This document shows positions 41,667 through 50,390 of a stretch of 64,000 nucleotides of DNA, piece after piece; the stretch's first letter is position 1, and every line of letters begins with the position of its first letter. The translations under genes and the position numbers were made by a program. The stretch spans positions 2,192,386 through 2,256,385 of the forward strand of contig NZ_KV917376.1 in the NCBI RefSeq assembly GCF_002019695.1. Direction: 5' to 3'. The stretch is from Evansella clarkii. Lineage in GTDB: Bacteria > Bacillota > Bacilli > Bacillales > Salisediminibacteriaceae. The notes beneath the pieces were generated by a model. It did not search any database and was not told where the DNA came from. It saw nothing but the letters and a program-made list of their open reading frames with translations.

Positions 41667-42869
41667 TCAAATATCCTCTTCATCACAGGAAAAAGCAATT
41701 TCCTCTTCCACTGCGCTGAAATTTCCACAATGTTTTTTAAACCAATCGTCCGGCTGGTTTGCTAAAAACATGGAAAAGGAGATTGGGTTATAAAATGCCT
41801 TTTTATAGGTTTGATGGTCATGGGCTTTCATTAATGAAACTTTTGCCGTTTTTGCGTTCGGTTCAATAAACCATATTTTTCCTTCTTTATCAAGTCCAAA
41901 GTCAATGCCGATTTCACCGAAGTAGCCATATACTTTTTCCAGAGCATGGTAGATCAGATGTAAAAAATTTATGATTTCAACTCTTTTCAGTTCCATCTCT
42001 TCTTTAGGGTAGTGAAGATAGTCGGCCAGGAATGTGTCCAGTTTAACAGCTGAAGAATGAATGGTGATCGGTGAGTTCTTAATCGCTATTCTTGCTGAAA
42101 TCCCTACAATATCAAGGTTTCCTTCTCCATCCCGCTGTACTTCTGCCCGGAAGTCTACATTATTTCCTCCGTAGTTTATTAAGTCGATCCCTTTTTGGAG
42201 GATAAAACGACTATCCGTCTTTTGATTATAAAAGCTGTTTATATCGTCCATCATTGCGGCAAATGAATCGGCTTCCTTTACGGTCAGCATGCCTTTAAAG
42301 TGGCTGTAAATATACTTGTTATCCACTTTTTTAATTTGCATAACTCCCTTACCTTTACCGCTTTTTACACCTTTCAGATAGACTACTTTGTTTTCGTCGA
42401 TAAATTCTTCCAGAGAATCTTCATCTGTAAATAACTTTGTTTCCGGTAAAAACGGCTTCACATTTTCTATACGTGATAAATCTTCATAAACGGCCCATTT
42501 ATTAAAATAAAACATGGAATTAAGCTTTTTCACGCCTTCAGTTTCCATAGTTTTTCTAAGTTTAAGTACTTTTTCGTTCCTTGAACCGAGCCGGTCATAC
42601 AGGACATGCGGGAAAGGGAATCGTTTCTTCAGCCATCTCTGTTTTTTGAAATCAAGATATATACCGTTTATATACTTCTTTTTAAAGTCAACATTTCTGC
42701 TTGCGAAGAAAAACAAGTGTACATTGGCTGCCCGAGCCTCTTTTGCAAGTTCGAGAACCCGGCTGTAACTTGGGAAATTAACACTTGTCTTCTTCAGTTT
42801 ATTTATTAGCCCATTTGTAAGAAGCACACCTACGTAAGGCCGTATATCTGTAGAAGAAGCTTTTGTCAC
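41667..42869 (-). CDS. YheC/YheD-family ATP-grasp protein
   Basis: A 400-residue protein of the YheC/YheD family, ATP-grasp proteins linked to the spore coat in Bacillus. The N-terminal domain (about 1-130) has RPYVGVLLTNGLIN and PHVLYDRLGSRN. The ATP-grasp part includes VVYLKGVKSGKGKGVMQIKK (glycine-rich loop with lysine) and GEIGIDFGLDKEGKIWFIEPN (metal-binding Glu/Asn). Such folds ligate an amine to an acyl phosphate. It is divergent from the phosphonate operon, sharing a 190-bp regulatory gap. The substrate is unknown. Confidence 0.85.
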   Translation of the reverse strand: MTKASSTDIRPYVGVLLTNGLINKLKKTSVNFPSYSRVLELAKEARAANVHLFFFASRNVDFKKKYINGIYLDFKKQRWLKKRFPFPHVLYDRLGSRNEKVLKLRKTMETEGVKKLNSMFYFNKWAVYEDLSRIENVKPFLPETKLFTDEDSLEEFIDENKVVYLKGVKSGKGKGVMQIKKVDNKYIYSHFKGMLTVKEADSFAAMMDDINSFYNQKTDSRFILQKGIDLINYGGNNVDFRAEVQRDGEGNLDIVGISARIAIKNSPITIHSSAVKLDTFLADYLHYPKEEMELKRVEIINFLHLIYHALEKVYGYFGEIGIDFGLDKEGKIWFIEPNAKTAKVSLMKAHDHQTYKKAFYNPISFSMFLANQPDDWFKKHCGNFSAVEEEIAFSCDEEDI

Positions 42870-42922
42870 ATTAAGAGCCCCTCTCTCTGCTTTTACATCA
42901 ATTTATGTAAGGAGAAGGGAAG

Positions 42923-42984
42923 TTGTAACTGTTTTACAAAAAAAGACATGACAGCGGCACTATTTTCTGTGAAAAATAAGTGCC
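42923..42984. promoter_or_regulatory. Inverted repeats in the divergent gap of the phosphonate cluster
   Basis: TTGTAA (42923) and TTACAA (42934) form a short operator-like dyad, and GGCACTATTTT (42956-42966) pairs with AAAAATAAGTGCC (42972-42984). They lie between the minus-strand ATP-grasp gene and the PEP mutase gene and could coordinate both. No regulator gene is nearby. Confidence 0.4.
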
Positions 42985-43058
42985 CTGCTGCGAACCAAAT
43001 TTCTCTTCGGTAATAAGTTATTAAAGAACACCCAAATTTTTAACGGAAGGAAGCGCCA

Positions 43059-43955
43059 ATGAAGAAAACTGCACAGCTCAGAAAAATGTTTTACTCAGAC
43101 AGCCTTGAATATTTAATGGAAGCCCATAACGGACTTTCGGCAAAGGTAGTAGAAGAAACAGGGTTCAAAGGAATATGGGCCAGCGGATTATCCATTTCAG
43201 CCAGCCTTGGAGTGAGGGATAATAATGAGCTGTCATGGACCCAGGTACTGGACAGTATTGAATATATGAATGACGCTGTTTCTCTGCCAATCCTCCTTGA
43301 CGGGGACACAGGTTACGGGAATTTTAATAATGCCCGTCGCCTCGTGCAAAAGCTGGAACAAAGAGGCATTGCCGGTGTTTGTATCGAGGATAAGCTTTTC
43401 CCGAAAACAAATTCATTTATTAACGGAAGTTTACAGCCACTTGCAGAAAAGGATGAATTTTGCGGGAAAATTAAAGCGATGAAAGACATTCAGAAAGACC
43501 GGGATTTCATGGTTGTTTCCAGGCTGGAAGGGTTTATCGCCGGACGGACAAAAGAAGAGGTGCTGGAAAGAGCGGATGCTTATACAGAAGCGGGGGTCGA
43601 TGCTCTGCTAGTACACAGTAAGAAATCAGATGCCTCGGAAATAGAGGCCTTTATGAAAGAGTGGAAAGGGAAAATCCCTATAGTTATCGTTCCTACAAAG
43701 TATTATGACACTCCGGTTTCCAGGTTTGCAGACCTTGGAGTCAGTATGGTGATTTGGGCGAATCACAATCTCAGGTCATCTCTTTCCGCTATGCAGCAAA
43801 TTTGCAGGAAAATCTTTGAGGAACAATCTATTAAAGGTGCTGAAGGGGAGGTAGCATCAGTAGATGAGATTTTCAGAATTCAGAATATGAAAGAGCTTAA
43901 GGAAGCCGAAAGGATTTACTTGCCCAGGGAGAAAATAAACGCCACTTTGCCATAG
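43059..43955 (+). CDS. pepM: Phosphoenolpyruvate mutase
   Basis: A 298-residue PEP mutase, which makes the C-P bond by converting phosphoenolpyruvate to phosphonopyruvate. The diagnostic motif EDKxxxxxNS appears as [10 protein letters not shown], preceded by the metal-binding [14 protein letters not shown]. These features distinguish it from isocitrate-lyase-like relatives such as methylisocitrate lyase. GGAAGG precedes the ATG. It is the first gene of pepM, decarboxylase, transaminase, ATP-grasp, with gaps of 10, 6 and 16 nt. This establishes phosphonate biosynthesis in the organism. Confidence 0.95.
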   Translation: MKKTAQLRKMFYSDSLEYLMEAHNGLSAKVVEETGFKGIWASGLSISASLGVRDNNELSWTQVLDSIEYMNDAVSLPILLDGDTGYGNFNNARRLVQKLEQRGIAGVCIEDKLFPKTNSFINGSLQPLAEKDEFCGKIKAMKDIQKDRDFMVVSRLEGFIAGRTKEEVLERADAYTEAGVDALLVHSKKSDASEIEAFMKEWKGKIPIVIVPTKYYDTPVSRFADLGVSMVIWANHNLRSSLSAMQQICRKIFEEQSIKGAEGEVASVDEIFRIQNMKELKEAERIYLPREKINATLP

Positions 43956-43965
43956 GAGGGATAGC

Positions 43966-45108
43966 ATGCTTGATACCGAAACATTCGGGAAAGAGCTAAA
44001 GCACCACGGATATTCGTTTTTTTCCGGTGTTCCTTGTTCATTCCTCAAGGATTTCATTAATTATGCAATTACTAATTGCAATTATATTGGTGCAGCAAAT
44101 GAGGGAGACGCTGTTGCAGCTGCTGCCGGTGCTATGGCTGGTGGTGCTAAATCCGTAGTTCTTATGCAAAACTCTGGTCTGGCAAATGCAGTGTCTCCGC
44201 TTATGTCATTAAACTTTCCTTTTCAGATCCCCGTCCTTGGCTTTGTCAGCCTTCGGGGGGAAGAGGGGCTTAATGATGAGCCTCAGCATGAGCTTACTGG
44301 AAAAAGGACGACGGAGCTTCTCGATCTGATGAATATCCAGTGGGAGTTTTTATCAGCAGAAGAGTCAGAAGCGTGTTCCCAGCTTAAAAATGCTAATTGG
44401 TATATTGAAAAAAATAAACCTTTTTTCTTTGTAGTAAAAAAAGGAACCTTCGGTAAATTCTCATTAACTGAAAGTCAGCAGCAGAAGTCAGGAAATATAT
44501 CAGACTGGCTCATCCGCAGTTGCGGGGAATGCTATGGACATTTGCCCACAAGATATGCAGCGCTGGAAACGATCAGCAAATTAAAGGATACATCCACCGT
44601 TCAACTCGCTACTACTGGAAAAACAGGGAGAGAACTGTATGAGATAGAGGATGCCCCGAATAATTTCTATATGGTCGGTTCTATGGGATGTATAAGTTCT
44701 TTCGCTTTAGGACTCGCAACTGTTCAACAGGAGAAAGATATTTTTGTAATTGATGGTGATGGCTCCCTTCTCATGAGGATGGGAAATCTTGCTGTTAACG
44801 GGTACTATCAGCCGGCAAATATGCTTCATATATTGCTGGATAATGAGGTGCACGATTCAACAGGCGGCCAGACAACAGTGTCCTCCGGAGTAGACTTTGC
44901 CGCTGTCGCTTCAGCCTGCGGTTACAGAACAGCAAAGCGGATTTTCGGCCTGACTGAGCTTGAAGCCGCAATAAAGGAATGGAAAGGGGTAAAAGGGCTT
45001 ACTTTTCTCCATTTAAAAATAGATACCGGTTCTAAGAAAAATTTAGGCAGACCGAAAATAAAACCTCATGAAGTGAAAGAAAGACTGGCAGCTTTTCTGG
45101 AACATTAG
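43966..45108 (+). CDS. ppd: Phosphonopyruvate decarboxylase
   Basis: A 380-residue thiamine-diphosphate enzyme that drives the pathway by decarboxylating phosphonopyruvate to phosphonoacetaldehyde. The N-terminal domain has FFSGVPCSFLKDF and the cofactor-activating glutamate in AANEGDAVAAAAGAMAGG. The C-terminal domain has VIDGDGSLLMRMGNLAV, the GDG...N diphosphate-binding motif, and LLDNEVHDSTGGQ. The length equals that of characterised members. AGGAGGGAT precedes the ATG, 10 nt after pepM. Confidence 0.95.
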   Translation: MLDTETFGKELKHHGYSFFSGVPCSFLKDFINYAITNCNYIGAANEGDAVAAAAGAMAGGAKSVVLMQNSGLANAVSPLMSLNFPFQIPVLGFVSLRGEEGLNDEPQHELTGKRTTELLDLMNIQWEFLSAEESEACSQLKNANWYIEKNKPFFFVVKKGTFGKFSLTESQQQKSGNISDWLIRSCGECYGHLPTRYAALETISKLKDTSTVQLATTGKTGRELYEIEDAPNNFYMVGSMGCISSFALGLATVQQEKDIFVIDGDGSLLMRMGNLAVNGYYQPANMLHILLDNEVHDSTGGQTTVSSGVDFAAVASACGYRTAKRIFGLTELEAAIKEWKGVKGLTFLHLKIDTGSKKNLGRPKIKPHEVKERLAAFLEH

Positions 45109-45114
45109 GAAGGG

Positions 45115-46245
45115 GTGATCACTATACAGCCTGTAAAGAGAAAGATACTCCTTAATCCTGGGCCGGCAACGACAACAGACAGCGTGAAACTTGCACAGAT
45201 TGTCCCGGATATTTGTCCCCGCGAAGAAGAGTTTGGAGAAGTAATGAAGGATGTTACTGAACGAATTACTAAATTCGCTGGTGACCCTGAACAGTATACA
45301 ACAGTTTTATTTGGAGGATCGGGAACTGCCGCAGTAGAGGCAATTATAAGCTCTGCAGTCGGCATCGGGGGAATATTTATTATTAACAATGGAGCATACG
45401 GTAACAGGATGTGTGAAATTGCTGAGACATACGGATTGAAAATGACAGAGTTTAAGAGCCCGTCAGATCAACCGGTTAATATAGAGAAACTGGAGGAAGA
45501 ACTTGACAGGAGAAACGGGAAAATAACTCATCTGGCTGTTGTGCATTGTGAAACATCCACAGGACTCTTAAATGATATTAAGTTGATCGGGCAAGTCTGC
45601 AGGCAGCGGGGGATAAAGCTCATCGTTGATGCAATGAGCTCTTTCGGCGCAGTCCCTGTGAATATGAAAGAGATGAATATTAGTTTCCTTGCTGCAAGTT
45701 CAAATAAAAATCTTCAGGGAATGGCTGGTGCTGCTTTTGTCATTGCGGAAAACACCGAGCTTGAGGATTTGAATTATATAAAACCGAGAAGCTACTACCT
45801 CAGTTTATTTGATCAATATTCTTTTTTTAAGAAGTACGGGCAAATGAGGTTTACTCCTCCTGTTCAGACAATTTATGCTCTGGAACAGGCGGTCACAGAA
45901 CTGGAGGATGAGGGTATCAGCAACAGATATAAACGCTACTCAGGAATGTGGCAGAAGCTGGTTTTGGGGCTGAAGGAAATGGGGCTCACTCACCAGGTGA
46001 AAAAAGAAAATCATTCCAGGATCGTCACTTCGATTATGGAACCTGACTGCCCTGCATACAGCTTTCCGGAGATGCATGATTTTTTCAAGGAGAAGGATAT
46101 TACTGTATATCCCGGTAAAACGGGAGAAGAAAATACTTTCCGGATAGCCAATATAGGGGATTTACACGAGAGAGATATAGATGAATTTTTATTTTTGCTG
46201 AAAAGTTACCTCAGGATCATCGGCTATCAATCTAAAACGCTATGA
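45115..46245 (+). CDS. phnW: 2-aminoethylphosphonate transaminase
   Basis: A 376-residue PLP-dependent class V transaminase that interconverts phosphonoacetaldehyde and 2-aminoethylphosphonate. KILLNPGPATTTDSVK and VPDICPREEEFG match PhnW; the cofactor lysine is in AASSNKNLQGMAG. In a pepM-ppd operon it should work in the biosynthetic direction. The start is doubtful. The GTG at 45115 is only 1 nt from GGAAGG, yet AAGGGGTGAT at 45110-45119 is close to an ideal ribosome site for an ATA at 45124, and homologs begin near the following VKRKILLN. A non-AUG start is possible. Confidence 0.92.
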   Translation: MITIQPVKRKILLNPGPATTTDSVKLAQIVPDICPREEEFGEVMKDVTERITKFAGDPEQYTTVLFGGSGTAAVEAIISSAVGIGGIFIINNGAYGNRMCEIAETYGLKMTEFKSPSDQPVNIEKLEEELDRRNGKITHLAVVHCETSTGLLNDIKLIGQVCRQRGIKLIVDAMSSFGAVPVNMKEMNISFLAASSNKNLQGMAGAAFVIAENTELEDLNYIKPRSYYLSLFDQYSFFKKYGQMRFTPPVQTIYALEQAVTELEDEGISNRYKRYSGMWQKLVLGLKEMGLTHQVKKENHSRIVTSIMEPDCPAYSFPEMHDFFKEKDITVYPGKTGEENTFRIANIGDLHERDIDEFLFLLKSYLRIIGYQSKTL

Positions 46246-46261
46246 GAAAAAGGTGGTTTTA

Positions 46262-47014
46262 ATGGATAAGGTGTTTAATAAAAAGTGGAAAAGATATAAC
46301 TTAATGATAGAATCGCCAAAGGTAAAGCCTCATGTGCTAAAAACACAGATTTTCACGTATGGAAACTATCTCGATTTTTTAAGTGATTTCGGAGCGGTTT
46401 TTCTAAAGCCTAATGATGGCCGGAGAGGACGAGGAATTATTAAAGTCGTTTCCACTGGGATGAATTACTATGATATATACCATGAAGAGAAAAAGGTCAG
46501 GAATCTGGGAATTGTCAGGACATATAATTATGTGAAAGAGCTAATAGGAGATGAATTTTATCTTGTCCAGCAGCCAGTGGAGCTGCCTCTGATAGGAAAC
46601 AGAATAATGGAATTTCGTGTAATTACTCAGAGAAAATCTTATGTTCTTCCATGGGAAGTAACCGGAATGGCAGTTAAAGTAGGAGGAGAAGGATATATCG
46701 TTTCTAACACTGCGAGGAGCGGTGGAGATATTTTAACTGTTGAGGAAGGGGTAGCAGCATCAAACTTAACAATCCCAGATTTAGAAAAACTAAAAGAAAA
46801 TATCGAAGAGGTAGCAGTTAATGCAGCCGTGAAACTGACACAGGAATATGAATATAAACGTATTTATGGTTTTGACATCGCTGTGGATAAAAACGGGAAA
46901 ATTTGGATTATCGAAGCGAACATGAATCCAATGCTGTCCCATTTTAAGATGCTGAAAGATAAGTCCCTGTATAAAAAGATAAAGAGAATCAAAAAGAAAA
47001 AGGTGGCACTTTAA
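46262..47014 (+). CDS. YheC/YheD-type ATP-grasp ligase of the phosphonate operon
   Basis: A 250-residue ATP-grasp protein, shorter than the 400-residue relative at 41667 because it lacks that N-terminal domain. AVFLKPNDGRRGRGIIKVV is the nucleotide loop, VQQPVELPLIGNRIMEFRVI lies in the central part, and GFDIAVDKNGKIWIIEANMNP carries the metal-binding Glu and Asn. The C-terminus is Lys-rich. The ATG at 46262 has AAAGGTGG upstream, 16 nt after phnW. ATP-grasp enzymes join a carboxylate to an amine, so attaching 2-aminoethylphosphonate through its amino group is an attractive but untested role. Confidence 0.85.
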   Translation: MDKVFNKKWKRYNLMIESPKVKPHVLKTQIFTYGNYLDFLSDFGAVFLKPNDGRRGRGIIKVVSTGMNYYDIYHEEKKVRNLGIVRTYNYVKELIGDEFYLVQQPVELPLIGNRIMEFRVITQRKSYVLPWEVTGMAVKVGGEGYIVSNTARSGGDILTVEEGVAASNLTIPDLEKLKENIEEVAVNAAVKLTQEYEYKRIYGFDIAVDKNGKIWIIEANMNPMLSHFKMLKDKSLYKKIKRIKKKKVAL

Positions 47015-47071
47015 AAGGGGGGACTGGATAAGAATAAAAATACAGGGATCTTACAGGGAATATCTTCAGAT

Positions 47072-47107
47072 AACACTTTTGATGAATCACCATCAAGAGT
47101 GTTTTTT
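47072..47107 (+). terminator. Terminator of the phosphonate operon
   Basis: AACACTTTTGATG and CATCAAGAGTGTT pair around a short loop and are followed by TTTTTT, 58 nt after the ATP-grasp stop. Confidence 0.9.
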
Positions 47108-47352
47108 CATGGAGAAAACTCTTAGTTAAACAGACGCTGTCATTAGAGTCAGCAGGCTTCTGCTGAAGGATTTGTATATTGTATCAGAAGACATATGCAA
47201 GGGAAAAGGTGGATTAACACAGGGAATAAAAGGGAATCTTTTTTGTGATAAAGCAGAATACATAGTACTTATTTGGACGAAGCATCAAGAGCTAAGTCCA
47301 GCATGGACATAAAAAAACGTTAATAAAAATAATTCCAAAAGGGGCGGTTGCG
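47108..47352 (+). other. Gap before the sugar dehydrogenase gene
   Basis: This 245-bp stretch should hold the promoter for the following lipoprotein gene. I see no convincing -35/-10 pair, repeat or small gene in it. Confidence 0.35.
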
Positions 47353-48576
47353 ATGAGAAAATCACCAGTTTCTTTCGCTGCTTTTGCATTATTGCTGGGA
47401 GCGTGCGGAAATGATGGGAATAATACAGAAAATGAATCTGAGTTGGAACAGGATGGAGCCAATCTAGAAGAGAATGATGAAAACGAAGTGATAGCGCCAA
47501 CGGATGAAAATAACGCTGAAGAATTGCCGGATGGAAACAACAATACAGCAGAAAACAATAATAATCTTCCGGAAAGAGAAAGTAATTATTCAAATCTTAC
47601 TTCGGAAGACTGGCAGACAGAAGTTCTGGCAGAAAATCTGCAGGTACCATGGGATATTAACTTTTATGAAGATACAATTTTTCTGACGGAACGTGAAGGA
47701 ACTATTACTGCGGTTGAGGACGGTTCCAGTGACAGGCAGGAAATAAACACCTCCGATCCAATCGTTCATGAAGGGGAGGGCGGTCTTTTAGGCATGGCCG
47801 TTTCCGAAGACTTTGGCGATACAGGAGAGATTTTTCTGTATTATACTTATGAAGGAAGCAGCGGATTAGAAAATAAGGTGGTAAAAGCTGTGCAGGAAGA
47901 TGACAGCTGGGAGGAAACAGAAGTCCTCCTTGACGAAATACCAGGTGATGGCATTCATAATGGAGGGCGGATTGCCATTGGCCCAGACGGTTATCTGTAT
48001 GTGACAACTGGTGATGCGAATGAGCCGGCTCTTTCGCAGGATCCTGATAATCTTGCAGGGAGCATTCTCCGCCTGACGGTAGAAGGTGAGGTTCCTGACG
48101 ACAATCCATTTGAAGACTCATTTGTATTTTCGTACGGACACCGAAATCCACAGGGGCTGGCATGGAACAGCAATAATGAATTGTACAGTGCTGAGCACGG
48201 ACCTACCGGACATGACGAAATTAATTTAATCGAAGCTGGAAACAATTACGGATGGCCGGAAATAATCGGCGATGAAGAAATGGAAGAGATGGAACAGCCA
48301 CTTGTTCATTCAGGTGAAAATACATGGGCACCCTCAGGGACAGCTATGCTTGACGGTCAACTATTAGTAACCGGGCTTCGAGGACAGAATCTTTACGTCC
48401 TTAGTGAAGAAAATTCTGAGCTTAAAGAGGTTTTCAGCGGTGAAGGCAGACTTAGGGATGTTAAAGTACATGAAGGAAATTTATATGTAATTACTAATAA
48501 TACAGACGGAAGAGGCAACCCAGACAAAAATGATGACCGGCTTTTACGCCTCACTATTAAGGGCCGCGAAGATTAA
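47353..48576 (+). CDS. PQQ-dependent sugar dehydrogenase-like lipoprotein
   Basis: A 407-residue exported beta-propeller protein of the glucose/sorbosone dehydrogenase family. The signal peptide ends in LLGAC (lipobox, Cys18), then an Asn/Glu-rich linker of about 70 residues. LQVPWDINFYEDTIFLTERE starts the propeller; HNGGRIAIGPDGYLYVTTGDAN and YGHRNPQGLAWN are the family's catalytic and cofactor segments. It would oxidise aldose sugars outside the cell with PQQ and pass electrons to the chain. No PQQ synthesis genes are seen here. AAAAGGGGCGG precedes the ATG. Confidence 0.88.
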   Translation: MRKSPVSFAAFALLLGACGNDGNNTENESELEQDGANLEENDENEVIAPTDENNAEELPDGNNNTAENNNNLPERESNYSNLTSEDWQTEVLAENLQVPWDINFYEDTIFLTEREGTITAVEDGSSDRQEINTSDPIVHEGEGGLLGMAVSEDFGDTGEIFLYYTYEGSSGLENKVVKAVQEDDSWEETEVLLDEIPGDGIHNGGRIAIGPDGYLYVTTGDANEPALSQDPDNLAGSILRLTVEGEVPDDNPFEDSFVFSYGHRNPQGLAWNSNNELYSAEHGPTGHDEINLIEAGNNYGWPEIIGDEEMEEMEQPLVHSGENTWAPSGTAMLDGQLLVTGLRGQNLYVLSEENSELKEVFSGEGRLRDVKVHEGNLYVITNNTDGRGNPDKNDDRLLRLTIKGRED

Positions 48577-48582
48577 ATCAAT

Positions 48583-48624
48583 AAAAAAGCTCACTTTGTT
48601 GTGATGACAGCAAGTGAGCTTTCA
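48583..48624. terminator. Bidirectional terminator between the dehydrogenase and lactate permease genes
   Basis: AAAGCTCACTT (48586-48596) pairs with AAGTGAGCTTT (48612-48622) around a 15-nt loop, with A and T tracts outside, serving the convergent genes. Confidence 0.85.
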
Positions 48625-48632
48625 TTTGTTTT

Positions 48633-50246
48633 TTAAGATCCAAGCAGGTGGAACAGTACTGAAGCTCCAGAAACCGCAATTCCCGAAAGGAGTACAAATA
48701 TAAGGGTAGGTTTAAATACTTCTGCATCCTTTCCTTTTATGCCTGCAGTACTTGTACCAAGGACTACGTTAGATGGAGAAATGGAGTTCCCGATTGCTCC
48801 TCCGGCAGACTGAGCCGCAATAACGCCTGCCTGAGATAGTCCATCCATGGACTGTGCCACGGAATCATGTAGTGGGGCAAACAGCACGTTCGAGGACGTA
48901 TTGGAAGAAGTCATAAACGACCCCACAATCCCTATTACATTTGCCAGAGCGATATAAGCCACGGGAGGGGACACATCAGCAATTCCCAAAGCAACTACAG
49001 TAGTCTGTCCTGAGCTTCCCATTATTTCTGTCATTGTCAGAAATCCGGCAATGGCAAGGGAAGCCCCGACAGCATTTTCTTTCATACCTGCACGTATATC
49101 TTTCGGACTGTCTTTATCGTACATATTCAATCTTTTGTACCAGAAGTAAGCGAAGACAGCTGAAATAAATAAATATAATCCGGGGTGAGTCAACGGTTCG
49201 ATCGGTGAATAAGACTCCTCGCTTTCAACTTCAAAGCCGTATCCTGTTTCTGCTGCAGGAAACGGCGGGCCGTATTCAACCTGCTCGAGAACGTTTGACA
49301 CCCATGGAATACCAAGGGCGACAATTGACAGTACCGTAAGTACATAATACGGCATAAACGCCTTGTGCATGCTGATTTTAGGCTGTTCATCCACATCGCT
49401 TGAATGGTCTTCCTCCAGTATTTCTGTTTCGTTTTCAAGCTCTGTTTTTTCACTGTAGCGTTTCCATTTTGAGATCAGGAATAACGCTCCTAAAGCAATA
49501 ACAGTCGGTACGAAGGTGCTTAATGTAGGGTTAACTTGTGTAAGGAAAAGCTGGCCTCCTCCATGGATCACTGAAATAATTATGACAGCGATGAAGCCTT
49601 CTTTTATCCCTTTCCATCTTGCAAAAAGCCAGCAGATCATCAGCCCGGCTATGATATTCGGCAGCCAGAGCAGGACGCCAGTATAAAACAAGGTAACTGC
49701 CTGATTTTCAATTTGAACGACATTCGTGGTAGCAATCCAGGCAACCGCGAGAGTACCGAAAACATTAGCCCATGCATGTCCCACTAAAGGGATTACAACG
49801 GCCATCACTGGTTTTACCCCTATTCCCACCAGTAATGGTGCCACTACTGCGATAGGGGCGCCGAACCCGGCAATGCCCTGTAAGAAAGAGGCAAAGACCC
49901 AGCCGAAAGCGAGGATCAGGAGAAGGTAATTTTTCGTATGTTCCTGAATTCCCTCGCGAATGGCTGTAAAAGCTCCTGACTCCTTTGTTACCTGGTACAG
50001 CAATAGTGCCGGCCATACGACCAGGAGGATAAAAAGTGCTTCCCAGAGACCTTTCCCGAAACCGACAAGGAGGTTATCAAGGGGGGCCTGGAAAAGGGTA
50101 AAAGCAATGACTGTTGCTATACCCATTCCAATCCATCCGGAAACAGGCGCGGACCATTTCAGCAGTACAAGCATGACCAGGAGCAGAATCAATGGCAGTA
50201 TTGCCATTGACCAGTGAAGAAAATCTACCGGTAACGAGTTTTCCAT
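48633..50246 (-). CDS. lctP: L-lactate permease (LctP family), copy 1
   Basis: A 537-residue membrane carrier of the LctP family, importing lactate or glycolate with protons. It has about 13 hydrophobic segments; GIAGFGAPIAVVAPLLVGIG and SSGQTTVVALGIADVSPP are the conserved parts, and the C-terminal half has VIAAQSAGGAIGNSISPSNVVLGTS. A charged loop with EILEEDHSSDVDEQ divides the protein. The ATG at 50246 has AAGGAGGTC 6 nt upstream. It is the downstream member of a tandem pair; the copy at 50391-52016 is colinear and similar over most of its length. Confidence 0.92.
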   Translation of the reverse strand: MENSLPVDFLHWSMAILPLILLLVMLVLLKWSAPVSGWIGMGIATVIAFTLFQAPLDNLLVGFGKGLWEALFILLVVWPALLLYQVTKESGAFTAIREGIQEHTKNYLLLILAFGWVFASFLQGIAGFGAPIAVVAPLLVGIGVKPVMAVVIPLVGHAWANVFGTLAVAWIATTNVVQIENQAVTLFYTGVLLWLPNIIAGLMICWLFARWKGIKEGFIAVIIISVIHGGGQLFLTQVNPTLSTFVPTVIALGALFLISKWKRYSEKTELENETEILEEDHSSDVDEQPKISMHKAFMPYYVLTVLSIVALGIPWVSNVLEQVEYGPPFPAAETGYGFEVESEESYSPIEPLTHPGLYLFISAVFAYFWYKRLNMYDKDSPKDIRAGMKENAVGASLAIAGFLTMTEIMGSSGQTTVVALGIADVSPPVAYIALANVIGIVGSFMTSSNTSSNVLFAPLHDSVAQSMDGLSQAGVIAAQSAGGAIGNSISPSNVVLGTSTAGIKGKDAEVFKPTLIFVLLSGIAVSGASVLFHLLGS

Positions 50247-50390
50247 ATAAGACCTCCTTGCCTGTTCAATATTTGTCGGCACTGTTAAACTCTGATGTTG
50301 ATTTTCGATTCATGACGATCACTGCAATCAACAGGGATCTTTAACATGGCCGTTTTGTTTGATGTCTCTATTCCATTTCACTTTGAGCAA

